A stretch of DNA of 64,000 nt from Christensenella sp. UBA1750 (GTDB lineage: Bacteria; Bacillota; Clostridia; Christensenellales; UBA1750), in contig DCHO01000010.1 of assembly GCA_002315655.1 (NCBI GenBank), forward strand, positions 2,189 to 66,188, read 5' to 3'. The translations under genes and the position numbers were made by a program. Shown piece after piece: positions 44,211-52,015 of the stretch. The notes beneath the pieces were generated by a model, which saw only the letters and a list, made by a program, of their open reading frames with translations, was not told the origin of the DNA and ran no database searches. The first letter of the stretch is position 1. Each line of letters begins with the position of its first letter.

Positions 44211-45365
44211 ATGAAGAAAATCGTTGCTCTCCTTCTTGCCGTCCTCATGCTCATGAGCGTGCTTTCCGGCTGCTCCATTGTGCAAAAGACCTCCGACAAA
44301 TTCACGGTTGAAAGGGTTGCCAAGCACGGCAATCTCGTTCTGAAATCCGACATTGAGAAATTCGTTAGCCTGGGCTATGCCTGCGGAGATGTGATCAACG
44401 TCGAGATCAACGGCAAGACCTATGAAATGCCCGTGGGCGACTCTTATTCCGACGTCGATGTAGGCAAAATGATCTGCCGTCTCGACTATGATGATGACGA
44501 AGTGTCCATCGCCATCAACCAGGATGATTTTGCCACCGTAAACGGTCTTGCCACCAAGGAAAGCATCGAAGAAGACCCCGGCTACAAGTGGACGTACAAC
44601 GAGGGTGTGAAAACGCCCATTAAGGTCTACATTTCCATGAAGGAAAAGGAAGGATACTTAAAGCAATACAACATCCGCTCTCTGGAACGCTCCAATGAGC
44701 GCGAAGACTATCCCGACCTCAGCGATGAGGATTTCGCCAACTTCCGCATGGTCAAAACGCAGTTCATGGCCGAAAATCTGATCTACCGTTCCTCCACTCC
44801 CATTGATGCTGATCTTGGACGCAACGAATATGCTGACGCAGCCGCCAAGGCCGCCGGAGTCAAATATGTCATCAATATGCACAATGAGGAATCTGAGCTT
44901 TCCGATTACGAATGGTTTGAGGACACCTACGTTTCCACCTGCGACATTCTCTGTGTCACCTGCGATTACGATTACCCCGGAGATGTGTTCAGGAATGCCA
45001 TGAAGGAATCCATGCAGTACATTCTAAACGCCGACGGGCCTGTGCTCATCCACTGCAAGGAAGGCAAGGACAGAACCGGCATCCTTTGCGCGTTGATCGA
45101 AGGTCTCTGCGGCGCATCCTATGACGACATTCGGGAAGATTACATCAAGACCTACGAAAACTTCTACGGCATTAACGAAAACGATGAAGTCTATGAGTTG
45201 ATTCTCAAGGAAAATCTCTTCAAGCCCCTGTGCAATATGCTGGAGATCACCGATCCTTCCGTTTATGATCTGCGCGAGGAGATCACTGCCTATCTGGTCG
45301 AAGCCGGAATGACCGAAAGTGAAGTGCAGGCCTTGGAGACCAAGCTCAGTGTCCCGCTCGAATAA
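44211..45365 (+). CDS. Lipoprotein tyrosine-phosphatase-like protein (second paralogue)
   Basis: 384 residues. Signal peptide with lipobox LSGC, a beta-rich middle, and a phosphatase domain with P-loop HCKEGKDRTG (catalytic Cys282) followed by LCALIEGLCGASYDDI, nearly the same as LCGASYEEL in the paralogue at 4164-5333. Both share FRSAS/YRSST-type segments before the loop and an EAGMTESEVQALE-like end. Lipid-anchored on the outer face of the membrane by prediction. Substrate unknown. Confidence 0.85.
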   Translation: MKKIVALLLAVLMLMSVLSGCSIVQKTSDKFTVERVAKHGNLVLKSDIEKFVSLGYACGDVINVEINGKTYEMPVGDSYSDVDVGKMICRLDYDDDEVSIAINQDDFATVNGLATKESIEEDPGYKWTYNEGVKTPIKVYISMKEKEGYLKQYNIRSLERSNEREDYPDLSDEDFANFRMVKTQFMAENLIYRSSTPIDADLGRNEYADAAAKAAGVKYVINMHNEESELSDYEWFEDTYVSTCDILCVTCDYDYPGDVFRNAMKESMQYILNADGPVLIHCKEGKDRTGILCALIEGLCGASYDDIREDYIKTYENFYGINENDEVYELILKENLFKPLCNMLEITDPSVYDLREEITAYLVEAGMTESEVQALETKLSVPLE

Positions 45366-45381
45366 TTCATTTCTGTTAGTC

Positions 45382-45413
45382 AAAAGCCTGCACAATCCAT
45401 GTGTGGGCTTTTT
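45382..45413 (+). terminator. Terminator after the second phosphatase lipoprotein
   Basis: AAAAGCCTGCACA / TGTGTGGGCTTTTT hairpin with a 5-base loop and T-run. Confidence 0.85.
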
Positions 45414-45434
45414 CTTGTCTTCCACAACTTATTC

Positions 45435-45463
45435 TTGACAAACAGGATGTTTCACGATATTCT
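45435..45463 (+). promoter_or_regulatory. Promoter of the beta-mannosidase gene
   Basis: TTGACA (45435-45440), 17-base spacer, TATTCT (45458-45463). Confidence 0.78.
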
Positions 45464-45526
45464 TAAATTGTATAAATAGGTAAACGATTATCCCTAACGG
45501 AAATAACAAAAAAGGAGAACACCAGC

Positions 45527-47698
45527 ATGAAATTTTATCAGCAATGGATGGGCGGACGCTTTGACCCCGAAGGAAAGACCGCTTATCCGCAGTTTCCCGT
45601 AGCGGTTCCCGGCAACATTCAGTATGAATATGCCCAGTCCATCGGCATCGAAAACTTAGACCGGCTCTTCTATGCCAACACCGTGGCCAAGCTGGAAGAG
45701 ACCGAAGGCTACACATGGGAATACAGAACCAATGTCACCTTTGACAAGAAGGAAGGGCAGAAGGTTTTCCTCGTCGCCGAGGGCGTAGACTATTACTTCG
45801 ACGTGCTGCTGGACGGTAAAAAGATCTTCTATCAGGAAGGAATGTATAAAAAGGTTGAACTGGACTTAACCGACAGTGTGAAGCCCGGTTCCCTTGTGCA
45901 GTTCATCATCCATCCCCACCCCAAGCGCCCCGGTCCCTACGACAGCTACCGTCAGGCCGCAGACCGAAGCGCAAAGCCCCCGGTCTGCTACGGCTGGGAC
46001 TGGAACCCCCGGCTGCTCATCTCCGGCCTGTGGCAGCCCTGCTACATCGAGACCCGCGAGGATGATTTCATCTCCTCCTGCGAACCCTTCTACACCCTCA
46101 ATGAAGACAGAACCGTGGCCTCCGTCCGCTTTGAGACCGAATGCAACGCGGAAGTCACCTACACCCTTTGCGACCGCGAGGGCAATGTCGTCTACAAGGG
46201 CACTGAACCCACCTTTACCGTTAAGAACGTGAACCTCTGGTGGTGCGTGGGCGAGGGCGAGCCGTACCTCTACACCTGGACTGCCGAAACCAAGTCCGAC
46301 AAAAAGAGCGGCCGCATCGGCTTCCGCACCCTGCGCCTTGTGCAGAACGGCGGCGGTGCCGCTGCCGAACCCCAGCTTTTCCCCAAGCCCCGCTATGCCG
46401 CCTTCATCACCATGGAACTCAATGGCCGCCGCATCATGGGCAAGGGCTCCAACTGGGTCAATCCCGAGGTCTTCTTCGGCAGAATCACCGAGGAACGCTA
46501 CCGCGAACTGCTGACCGCCGCGAAGGACGCCAACATGAACCTGCTGCGTCTCTGGGGCGGCGCAGGCATGAACAAGCCCGCCTTCTACGACATCTGCGAC
46601 GAGTTGGGTCTGCTCATCTGGCAGGAATTTATGCTGGCGTGCAACAACTATGTGGGTACTCCCGAGCTGCTCAAAGTCATGGAACAGGAAGGCACCGCTG
46701 TCATCAAGGCTCTGCGCTCTCACGTCTGTATCGCACTGTGGTGCGGCGGCAACGAGCTGTTCAACAACTGGTCGGGAATGGACGAGCAGAGCCATGTCAT
46801 CCGTCTGCTGAACAAGCTCTGCTATGAGCTGGACTTCCAGCGCCCCTTCATGATGACCTCCCCCTCCACCGGCATGGCGCACGGTGGCTATCTGTTCAAG
46901 GATTTGGATTGCGGCGAGGATGTGCTGCAGTTCTTCGCCCACCAGCATTACACCGCCTACACCGAGTTTGGCGTACCCTCTCTGAACCCCGTGGAGCAGT
47001 TAAAGAAGGTCATTCCCGAAGACGAGCTGTTCCCCATCAAGCCGACAGAGGCTTGGGTCACGCACCACGCCTTCGGTGCCTGGGGCGACAACCAGTGGGC
47101 TTGCCTGCCCACCATCGAGGGCTATTTCGGCGAGCAGAAGTCTCTGGAAGAAACCGTTGCGCACTCCGAATGGCTGCAGTGCTCCGGCTATCAGGCCATC
47201 TTTGAGGAAGCCCGCCGCCAGTGGCCGTATTGCTCCATGGTTGTCAACTGGTGCTTCGAGGAGCCGTGGGTCTGCGCCGCGAACAACTCCTTAATCTCCT
47301 ATCCCATGGAGATCAAGCCCGGCTATTACTCCGTCAAGAACGCCCTGCGCCCCGTCATTGCCTCCGCCAGAATCCCCCACTTCGACTGGACGGGCGAGGA
47401 CGACTTCTCTGCGGAAATTTGGTATCTGAACGACAGCAACGAAGCCGAGTCCGATGAAGTGACCATCACCCTGCGTTGCGGCTCCTGGGAAAAGGAACTG
47501 CTCACCTGGAAGCCCAAGGATGTGGAGGGCAAGACCAACCTTCAGGGTCCCACCGTCCACTGCAAGCTGCCCGAAGCCTCCGATTCCGACGCGCTGGAGC
47601 TGATTCTCCTCTCCAAGAAGTCCGGGCGTTCCAACGCTTATAAGGTTCATTACAATTCTCTCATCAAGCAGGCTCCCACCGGCCAGCTTAATGTGTAG
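45527..47698 (+). CDS. GH2 beta-mannosidase-like glycoside hydrolase
   Basis: 723 residues, no signal peptide. The architecture matches GH2 beta-mannosidases: N-terminal jelly-roll with VPGNIQYEY and YTWEYRTNVTF, RPGPYDSYRQAADRSAK and CYGWDWNPRL, then the barrel with MGKGSNWVNPEVF, NLLRLWGGAGMNKPAFYDICD, acid/base Glu in ALWCGGNELFN and nucleophile Glu in AYTEFGVPSLN. It is shorter than typical 820-residue members at the C-terminus. Releases beta-mannose from non-reducing ends. AAGGAGA precedes ATG 45527. Single gene with its own strong promoter. Confidence 0.9.
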   Translation: MKFYQQWMGGRFDPEGKTAYPQFPVAVPGNIQYEYAQSIGIENLDRLFYANTVAKLEETEGYTWEYRTNVTFDKKEGQKVFLVAEGVDYYFDVLLDGKKIFYQEGMYKKVELDLTDSVKPGSLVQFIIHPHPKRPGPYDSYRQAADRSAKPPVCYGWDWNPRLLISGLWQPCYIETREDDFISSCEPFYTLNEDRTVASVRFETECNAEVTYTLCDREGNVVYKGTEPTFTVKNVNLWWCVGEGEPYLYTWTAETKSDKKSGRIGFRTLRLVQNGGGAAAEPQLFPKPRYAAFITMELNGRRIMGKGSNWVNPEVFFGRITEERYRELLTAAKDANMNLLRLWGGAGMNKPAFYDICDELGLLIWQEFMLACNNYVGTPELLKVMEQEGTAVIKALRSHVCIALWCGGNELFNNWSGMDEQSHVIRLLNKLCYELDFQRPFMMTSPSTGMAHGGYLFKDLDCGEDVLQFFAHQHYTAYTEFGVPSLNPVEQLKKVIPEDELFPIKPTEAWVTHHAFGAWGDNQWACLPTIEGYFGEQKSLEETVAHSEWLQCSGYQAIFEEARRQWPYCSMVVNWCFEEPWVCAANNSLISYPMEIKPGYYSVKNALRPVIASARIPHFDWTGEDDFSAEIWYLNDSNEAESDEVTITLRCGSWEKELLTWKPKDVEGKTNLQGPTVHCKLPEASDSDALELILLSKKSGRSNAYKVHYNSLIKQAPTGQLNV

Positions 47699-47710
47699 TC
47701 AACTCTTAAC

Positions 47711-47739
47711 TTGACGAATCCGAACGATTCTGCTATTCT
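47711..47739 (+). promoter_or_regulatory. Promoter of the riboswitch-purO-purH operon
   Basis: TTGACG (47711-47716), 17-base spacer, TATTCT (47734-47739). Transcription would start near 47746, just before the aptamer. Confidence 0.78.
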
Positions 47740-47756
47740 TACATCGTAATGTAAGG

Positions 47757-47868
47757 CTTTCCGTGACTGACGGACAAAAGCAGGTCACTGCAAGGGAGCG
47801 GAAAGCGTCAAATGCCGACCGTCTGGGCACAGTATTTGGGAATTTACCCATGTACTGTGCCCTTTTAG
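47757..47868 (+). promoter_or_regulatory. ZTP (pfl-type) riboswitch with terminator expression platform
   Basis: The conserved aptamer parts are in the right order: CCGTGACTGACGG (about 47761-47773), GGTCACTGCAAGGGAGCG, then GCCGACCGTCTGGGCA ending at 47829. The last element, CCG(C/T)CTGGGCA, is the pfl-motif hallmark. Its GGGCA also starts a perfect 10-base terminator stem, GGGCACAGTA (47825-47834) with TACTGTGCCC (47853-47862), followed by TTTTAGTTT. Ligand binding by ZMP/ZTP, which build up when 10-formyl-THF is short, would hold GGGCA in the aptamer and let transcription pass into purO and purH, whose product consumes ZMP. The aptamer class is established knowledge; its presence here is read from sequence. 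Confidence 0.92.
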
Positions 47869-47900
47869 TTTGTCAAATACGAACAAAGGAGAACAATCAC

Positions 47901-48620
47901 ATGGACATCTACGCCATTCCTTCCATCGGGGAGCGCATCGCCGGCAACTCCTACGTCGGACGCGGGCTTGCCATCGGCACCACTTCTGACGGCACCAAGG
48001 CAGCCGTCGCCTATTTCATCATGGGGCGCTCCGCCAACTCCCGCAACCGCGTGTTCGTCATGAAGGACGGTGTGCTGCAAACCGCGCCCTTTGACGCTTC
48101 CAAGGTTGCCGACCCTTCTCTCATCATTTACAATGCGCTGAAAGTCATCGGGAACAAGCTCATCATCACCAACGGCGACCAAACCGACACCATCGAAGAA
48201 GGCGTAAAGAATGGCAAGTCCTTCTCCGAGTCCTTGGAATCCCGCTGTTTTGAGCCGGACAAGCCCAATTACACCCCCCGCATCTCCGGCATGGCCACCT
48301 TCGGGGATAAGTTCAGCTATGAGCTCTCCATTCTGAAATCTCTCGACGCGGAAGGCACCGACTGCGCCCGCTACACCTTCTCCTATCCCTCCAAGGCAGG
48401 TTTGGGGCACTTCATCCACACCTATGTCTGCGACGGCGCACCTTCCATCCCCTCCTTCCAGGGCGAACCCGAGCGCATCGCCATCCCCAACGACATTAAC
48501 GAGTTCACTTCTGACCTCTGGAACAATCTGGATGCCGACAACAAGATTTCCCTGTATGTTCGCTACGTTGACCTAAAAGACAATTCCTTTACCGACCGCC
48601 TCATCAACAAATACAACTAA
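47901..48620 (+). CDS. purO: PurO-type IMP cyclohydrolase
   Basis: About 239 residues of the IMP cyclohydrolase family first defined in archaea (PF07826), unrelated to the PurH cyclohydrolase domain. The N-terminal GNSYVGRGLAIGTTSDG and AYFIMGRSANSRNRVF segments and the central PNYTPRISGMA are characteristic. It closes FAICAR to IMP, the last step of purine synthesis. AAAGGAG precedes ATG 47901; longer in-frame readings run back into the riboswitch. The AICAR transformylase gene follows 11 bases after the stop, so the two final steps form one operon under a ZTP riboswitch. Confidence 0.92.
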   Translation: MDIYAIPSIGERIAGNSYVGRGLAIGTTSDGTKAAVAYFIMGRSANSRNRVFVMKDGVLQTAPFDASKVADPSLIIYNALKVIGNKLIITNGDQTDTIEEGVKNGKSFSESLESRCFEPDKPNYTPRISGMATFGDKFSYELSILKSLDAEGTDCARYTFSYPSKAGLGHFIHTYVCDGAPSIPSFQGEPERIAIPNDINEFTSDLWNNLDADNKISLYVRYVDLKDNSFTDRLINKYN

Positions 48621-48631
48621 GGAGAAGTACC

Positions 48632-49816
48632 ATGAAAGAATTTGCTCTGAAATACGGCTGCAACCCCAACCAGAAGCCCGCCAGCATCTACATGGCAGAC
48701 GGCAGCGAGCTTCCTGTGGAAGTGCTCAACGGCCGTCCCGGCTACATCAATTTCTTAGATGCCTTAAACTCCTGGCAGCTCGTCCGCGAGATCAAGACCA
48801 TCCTGGGGATGCCCGCCGCCGCTTCCTTCAAGCACGTTTCCCCCACCTCCGCCGCTGTGGGTCTGCCGCTGTCCGATAAGCTCAAAAAGGCCTGCTTTGT
48901 CAACGACATCAAGGGTCTGGACGATTCTCCTCTGGCCTGCGCTTACGCTCGCGCCCGCGGAACCGACAGAATGTCCTCCTTCGGCGACTGGATCGCCTTA
49001 TCCGACGAATGTGACGTTACCACCGCAAAGCTCGTCAAGCGTGAAGTCTCCGACGGCATCATCGCGCCCGGGTACTCTCCCGAAGCGCTGGAAATCTTAA
49101 AGTCCAAGCACGGCGGCGCGTACAACGTGGTCAAGATCGACGCGAACTACATCCCCGAAGTGCAGGAAAAGAAGCAGGTGTTCGGCGTTACCTTTGAGCA
49201 GGGACGCAACAACTTCGTTATTGACAAGAACCTGCTCTCCAACATCGTCACCAAGAATAAAGACCTGCCCGAAGAAGCCGTCCGCGACCTCATCATCTCC
49301 CTCATCACCTTAAAATACACCCAGTCCAACTCCGTGTGCTATGCCTATGACGGACAGGCCATCGGCGTGGGCGCGGGTCAGCAGAGCCGCATCCACTGCA
49401 CCCGTCTGGCCGGTTCCAAAGCCGACACCTGGTTCCTGCGCCAGTACGACAAGGTGTTGAACCTGCCCTTCAAGCCCAAGATGGGGCGCCCCGAGCGCGA
49501 CAACGTCATCGACTCCTACATCAACAAGAACGAAGAGGATGTCTGCGCCGACGGCAACTGGCAGAAGTATTTCACCGAGCAGCCCGAACCCCTGACCGCC
49601 GAGGAAGCCAAGGCTTACCTTTCCACTATTTCCGGCGTTTCCTGCGGCTCTGATGCCTTCTTCCCCTTCTCCGACAACATCGAGCGTGCGTCTCGCTCCG
49701 GTGTTTCCTACGTTGCCGAGCCCGGCGGCTCTGTCCGTGATGATCTCGTCATCGAGTGCTGCGATCAGAAGAACATGGTCATGTGCTTCACCGGAATGCG
49801 CCTCTTCCACCACTAA
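48632..49816 (+). CDS. purH: Free-standing AICAR transformylase (PurH C-domain)
   Basis: 394 residues covering only the formyltransferase half of PurH. Catalytic Lys-His in AASFKHVSPTSAAVG, conserved SFGDWIALS, QGRNNFVID, YTQSNSVCYAYDGQAIGVGAGQQSRIHCTRLAG and the DAFFPFSDNIERA end. Transfers a formyl group from 10-formyl-THF to AICAR. The usual N-terminal cyclohydrolase domain is missing and is replaced by the PurO-type enzyme upstream. AAGGAGAAG precedes ATG 48632. Regulated with purO by the riboswitch. Confidence 0.94.
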   Translation: MKEFALKYGCNPNQKPASIYMADGSELPVEVLNGRPGYINFLDALNSWQLVREIKTILGMPAAASFKHVSPTSAAVGLPLSDKLKKACFVNDIKGLDDSPLACAYARARGTDRMSSFGDWIALSDECDVTTAKLVKREVSDGIIAPGYSPEALEILKSKHGGAYNVVKIDANYIPEVQEKKQVFGVTFEQGRNNFVIDKNLLSNIVTKNKDLPEEAVRDLIISLITLKYTQSNSVCYAYDGQAIGVGAGQQSRIHCTRLAGSKADTWFLRQYDKVLNLPFKPKMGRPERDNVIDSYINKNEEDVCADGNWQKYFTEQPEPLTAEEAKAYLSTISGVSCGSDAFFPFSDNIERASRSGVSYVAEPGGSVRDDLVIECCDQKNMVMCFTGMRLFHH

Positions 49817-49861
49817 GTTTCATCGTTTTCCCGAAAACCCAAATTCTCTCAAAATTTCCTA

Positions 49862-49890
49862 TTGAGAATTTTCTTCCACTGTGCTATACT
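49862..49890 (+). promoter_or_regulatory. Promoter of tRNA-Arg
   Basis: TTGAGA (49862-49867), 17-base spacer, TATACT (49885-49890), 14 bases before the tRNA. Confidence 0.8.
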
Positions 49891-49903
49891 GTAAGAGTTG
49901 TAA

Positions 49904-49979
49904 GCGCCTGTAGCTCAGTGGATAGAGTGTCCGACTCCGACTCGGGAGACCGCAGGTTCGAATCCTGTCAGACGCACCA
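49904..49979 (+). tRNA. tRNA-Arg, anticodon CCG, CCA encoded
   Basis: Cloverleaf: acceptor GCGCCTG / CAGACGC with one C-A mismatch at pair 4-69, D arm GCTC-AGTGGATA-GAGT, anticodon stem TCCGA/TCGGG with loop CTCCGAC giving anticodon CCG (reads CGG), T arm GCAGG-TTCGAAT-CCTGT, discriminator A and encoded CCA. Confidence 0.96.
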
Positions 49980-49980
49980 A

Positions 49981-50029
49981 AGGACGGCAATTTTGATACA
50001 AACAGTGTCAAGATTACTGTCCTTTTTTT
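49981..50029 (+). terminator. Terminator of tRNA-Arg
   Basis: AGGAC...AATTTTGA pairs with TCAAGATT...GTCCT and is followed by seven T. Confidence 0.85.
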
Positions 50030-50122
50030 AAGTTGCAATTTTTCTCATTCGGGGGATTTACAAAATCTTTCCCGTATGCTACAATATTTCATGGATAATC
50101 CAAGAAAAGGAGTTGACTTCGG

Positions 50123-50182
50123 ATGCAGTTCGGCGCAACAATCGCTAAGCAAGCAAGCAAGCAAGCAAGCAAGCGTAGCTGA
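50123..50182 (+). CDS. Putative 19-residue leader peptide crossing an AAGC repeat
   Basis: ATG 50123 is preceded by AAGGAG (about 50106-50111) at a longish distance. It reads MQFGATIAKQASKQASKRS, then TGA at 50180-50182. Its middle is coded by the (AAGC)7 tract, so its frame after the tract depends on repeat number. With seven units it ends 37 bases before the terminator hairpin; with eight it would stop at once (GCG TAG); with six or nine it would stay open to the TGA at 50238-50240, inside the loop of the terminator. Codons 3-5 (TTCGGCGCA, 50129-50137) are perfectly complementary to 50227-50235 in the 5' arm of that hairpin. Real translation is not shown. Confidence 0.45.
   Translation: MQFGATIAKQASKQASKRS
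50147..50174 (+). repeat. (AAGC)7 tetranucleotide tandem repeat
   Basis: Seven exact copies of AAGC with no interruption. Tetranucleotide tracts of this sort mutate by slipped-strand mispairing and are known phase-variation devices in other bacteria. It lies inside the short leader frame. Confidence 0.95.
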
Positions 50183-50219
50183 ATTCTGCCCTTTTGTCAA
50201 CACAAATACTGAAAACAAT

Positions 50220-50263
50220 GACGCTCTGCGCCGAATTTGAGTTCGGGTGTAGTGCGTCTTTTT
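50220..50263 (+). terminator. Terminator/attenuator hairpin before the membrane protein gene
   Basis: Outer stem GACGC (50220-50224) / GCGTC (50254-50258), inner stem CCGAA (50231-50235) / TTCGG (50242-50246), then TTTTT (50259-50263). An alternative pairing, TTCGGCGCA (50129-50137) with TGCGCCGAA (50227-50235), would break it. It sits 33 bases before the start of the next gene. Confidence 0.65.
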
Positions 50264-50296
50264 GTTTAGATTTTTTAGAAAAAGAGAGGTATTTTT

Positions 50297-50848
50297 ATGG
50301 AAAAGAAGAGAGTTGTCCCCATTTGGCTGAGCGTGGTTTTGCTGGTTTTGTTAGTTGCCGGAATTGCCTTTGATATTTTTGCTTTATTAAAATATACCGA
50401 ACTTGAATCGTGGAACACACCTGTCAGAATAATTGACTGTATTGCTTGTGGTATTGCTTTGGCTTACTGCTTAAAAGGTTACAGCAAAAATGCAGCCGGC
50501 TTTTTCAAAGCGTTTTGTATTGCTTATTGTGTCTCCCGCGTTTTCCCGATTTTTGCAATCGCAGAATCATATCGGGCGGGCAATTTTGTTTATCCCCTTA
50601 TCTTGCTAATGCATTTGATTACTTTTGCAGCAATGAGCATTTTTGTTGTTGCCAAAGAACTTGGCAAGAAAAAATCATGTGTATTAGCAGGAATTATTTT
50701 CGCATGTACGCTTGTAAACCTATTACCAATTCTCGGCACACCTTTCTACTTTATGATTGGAATCATTACAAATCTCATTTTGACCATCGTGTTCCTCATC
50801 ATGGTCTACGCGAAATATCAGGATAAAGCCGCCCGCGGCACGAAGTAA
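50297..50848 (+). CDS. Hypothetical polytopic membrane protein
   Basis: 183 residues with about six hydrophobic segments (such as VVPIWLSVVLLVLLVAGIA, ALAYCL, FVYPLILLMHLITFAAM and FYFMIGIITNLILTIVFLI) and short charged loops. I do not recognise the family. Base composition is clearly AT-richer than the neighbours, which may mean recent arrival. GAGAGG precedes ATG 50297. Its leader carries a short peptide frame, an AAGC tract and a terminator, so expression may be conditional or phase-variable. Confidence 0.7.
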   Translation: MEKKRVVPIWLSVVLLVLLVAGIAFDIFALLKYTELESWNTPVRIIDCIACGIALAYCLKGYSKNAAGFFKAFCIAYCVSRVFPIFAIAESYRAGNFVYPLILLMHLITFAAMSIFVVAKELGKKKSCVLAGIIFACTLVNLLPILGTPFYFMIGIITNLILTIVFLIMVYAKYQDKAARGTK

Positions 50849-50930
50849 CAAGGCTACCCTGATGGCTACGTCCACGAGTATCAAAAGAAATAAATCGCAG
50901 AGGGTACATTGTATCAACCGTTCGGTTACA

Positions 50931-50967
50931 CAAAACCCCGCATTGTCTTTGGCAATGCGGGGTTTTG
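50931..50967. terminator. Bidirectional terminator
   Basis: Perfect 15-base inverted repeat CAAAACCCCGCATTG (50931-50945) and its complement (50953-50967), between converging genes. Confidence 0.9.
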
Positions 50968-50980
50968 CATGATAAATCCG

Positions 50981-52006
50981 TTATTTCATCAGCATTTCAT
51001 GATCCGTGGGGAGCGGTTTTGTCAAAGCGGACGGCTTTGTCTGGTACCACATACAGCAAGCGGTGTAGTCGTCATAACGGGGGCCTGTCCAGCCCAAGTT
51101 GTCCATGGTCATGCGGAAATTCTGCTCAAAATAGACAGGATCGGTAACGTGCCAGCGGTAGAACAGAAAGCGCTGCTGCGCGTCATACTGCGGATCGAAG
51201 CGGCCTAAGATGGCATACATCCCGACGTAGGGCGACTGGAAGGGCTGATAGGTGTGGTTCACATGGTCGTTTCCGAAGGCATACGCGCCGCAGAAATAGT
51301 CCTCCGTGCCGGTGTAGTTCATGGTGGGATAGGTGTCGCCGTCGATATACATCTTGGCCTCGCCCTCCACAAAGCAGGTGTTGTGGCCGTTGAGCCCCAC
51401 CGCCAGCGTCATGCCCGCAAAACATCCGCTACCCTTTATGCCGTCAATCACGGTAAAGGCCTTGCCGGGGGTCACGGGATGCTCCTGCCGATAGGCGGCG
51501 TGGAAGTACATGGCATCCTCCGGCAATTCCCCGTACCAGCCTGAAATCATGTAATACAGGGTCTTTGGTTCGCTGCTGCGGTTCTCAATGGTGATTTTCC
51601 CGCGCTTGAAAAAGGGCATTTCAAAGACGCAGCTCACGCCCCGCGCCGGAGCCACGGTCATCATGGCCGAGGAAAAAGCGGGGTATTTTCCGTCTCTGTC
51701 GGCATACTGCTCGTCATAGGCACAGCCAAAGAAAGCCGACAGCGGCGCTTCCACAGAAGGAAAATCGCTGTCCTCCCAGTACATCCGCAGGATCATGCTG
51801 TGAGAGATCGCGCCCGTCATCCAGATATGCGTGAACATTCCCGACCCTTTGGCATCCGCCAGCACCACGGTCTCCCCGGCGGGAATTTCTAAGTAGGCCG
51901 AGAGCTTTTCACAGTCCTTGCCCCTTGTGCCGCCGCCTTTGGTGCCGTCCTTGTTTTCCGCCGAGAAACCGAAGCTGCGGCGGGCAGCATAACGCCAGTT
52001 TTCCAT
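50981..52006 (-). CDS. DUF2961 / GH172-like glycoside hydrolase
   Basis: 341 residues, no signal peptide. The DUF2961 pattern is clear: an N-terminal GSGMFTHIWMTG, LRMYWEDSDFPSVEAPLSAFFG, FEMPFFKRGKITIENRS and the late MNYTGTEDYFCGAYAFGN with conserved Glu and Asp. Characterised relatives (GH172) act on fructofuranosyl, difructose anhydride or arabinofuranosyl linkages as single-fold assemblies. TAGGAGG precedes ATG 52006. It follows a ROK kinase gene by 9 bases, hinting that the released sugar is phosphorylated by it. Confidence 0.82.
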   Translation of the reverse strand: MENWRYAARRSFGFSAENKDGTKGGGTRGKDCEKLSAYLEIPAGETVVLADAKGSGMFTHIWMTGAISHSMILRMYWEDSDFPSVEAPLSAFFGCAYDEQYADRDGKYPAFSSAMMTVAPARGVSCVFEMPFFKRGKITIENRSSEPKTLYYMISGWYGELPEDAMYFHAAYRQEHPVTPGKAFTVIDGIKGSGCFAGMTLAVGLNGHNTCFVEGEAKMYIDGDTYPTMNYTGTEDYFCGAYAFGNDHVNHTYQPFQSPYVGMYAILGRFDPQYDAQQRFLFYRWHVTDPVYFEQNFRMTMDNLGWTGPRYDDYTACCMWYQTKPSALTKPLPTDHEMLMK

Positions 52007-52015
52007 AAAATCCTC

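Noticed and set aside
49756..50031. 91-residue open frame on the plus strand
   Set aside because: It overlaps the purH end, the tRNA-Arg promoter and the tRNA itself; no ribosome binding site.
50147..50174. AAGC tract considered as a CRISPR or as an assembly artefact
   Set aside because: Units are 4 bases with no spacers, so not CRISPR. An artefact cannot be excluded, but the flanks form a coherent leader and terminator, so I report it as real with that caution.
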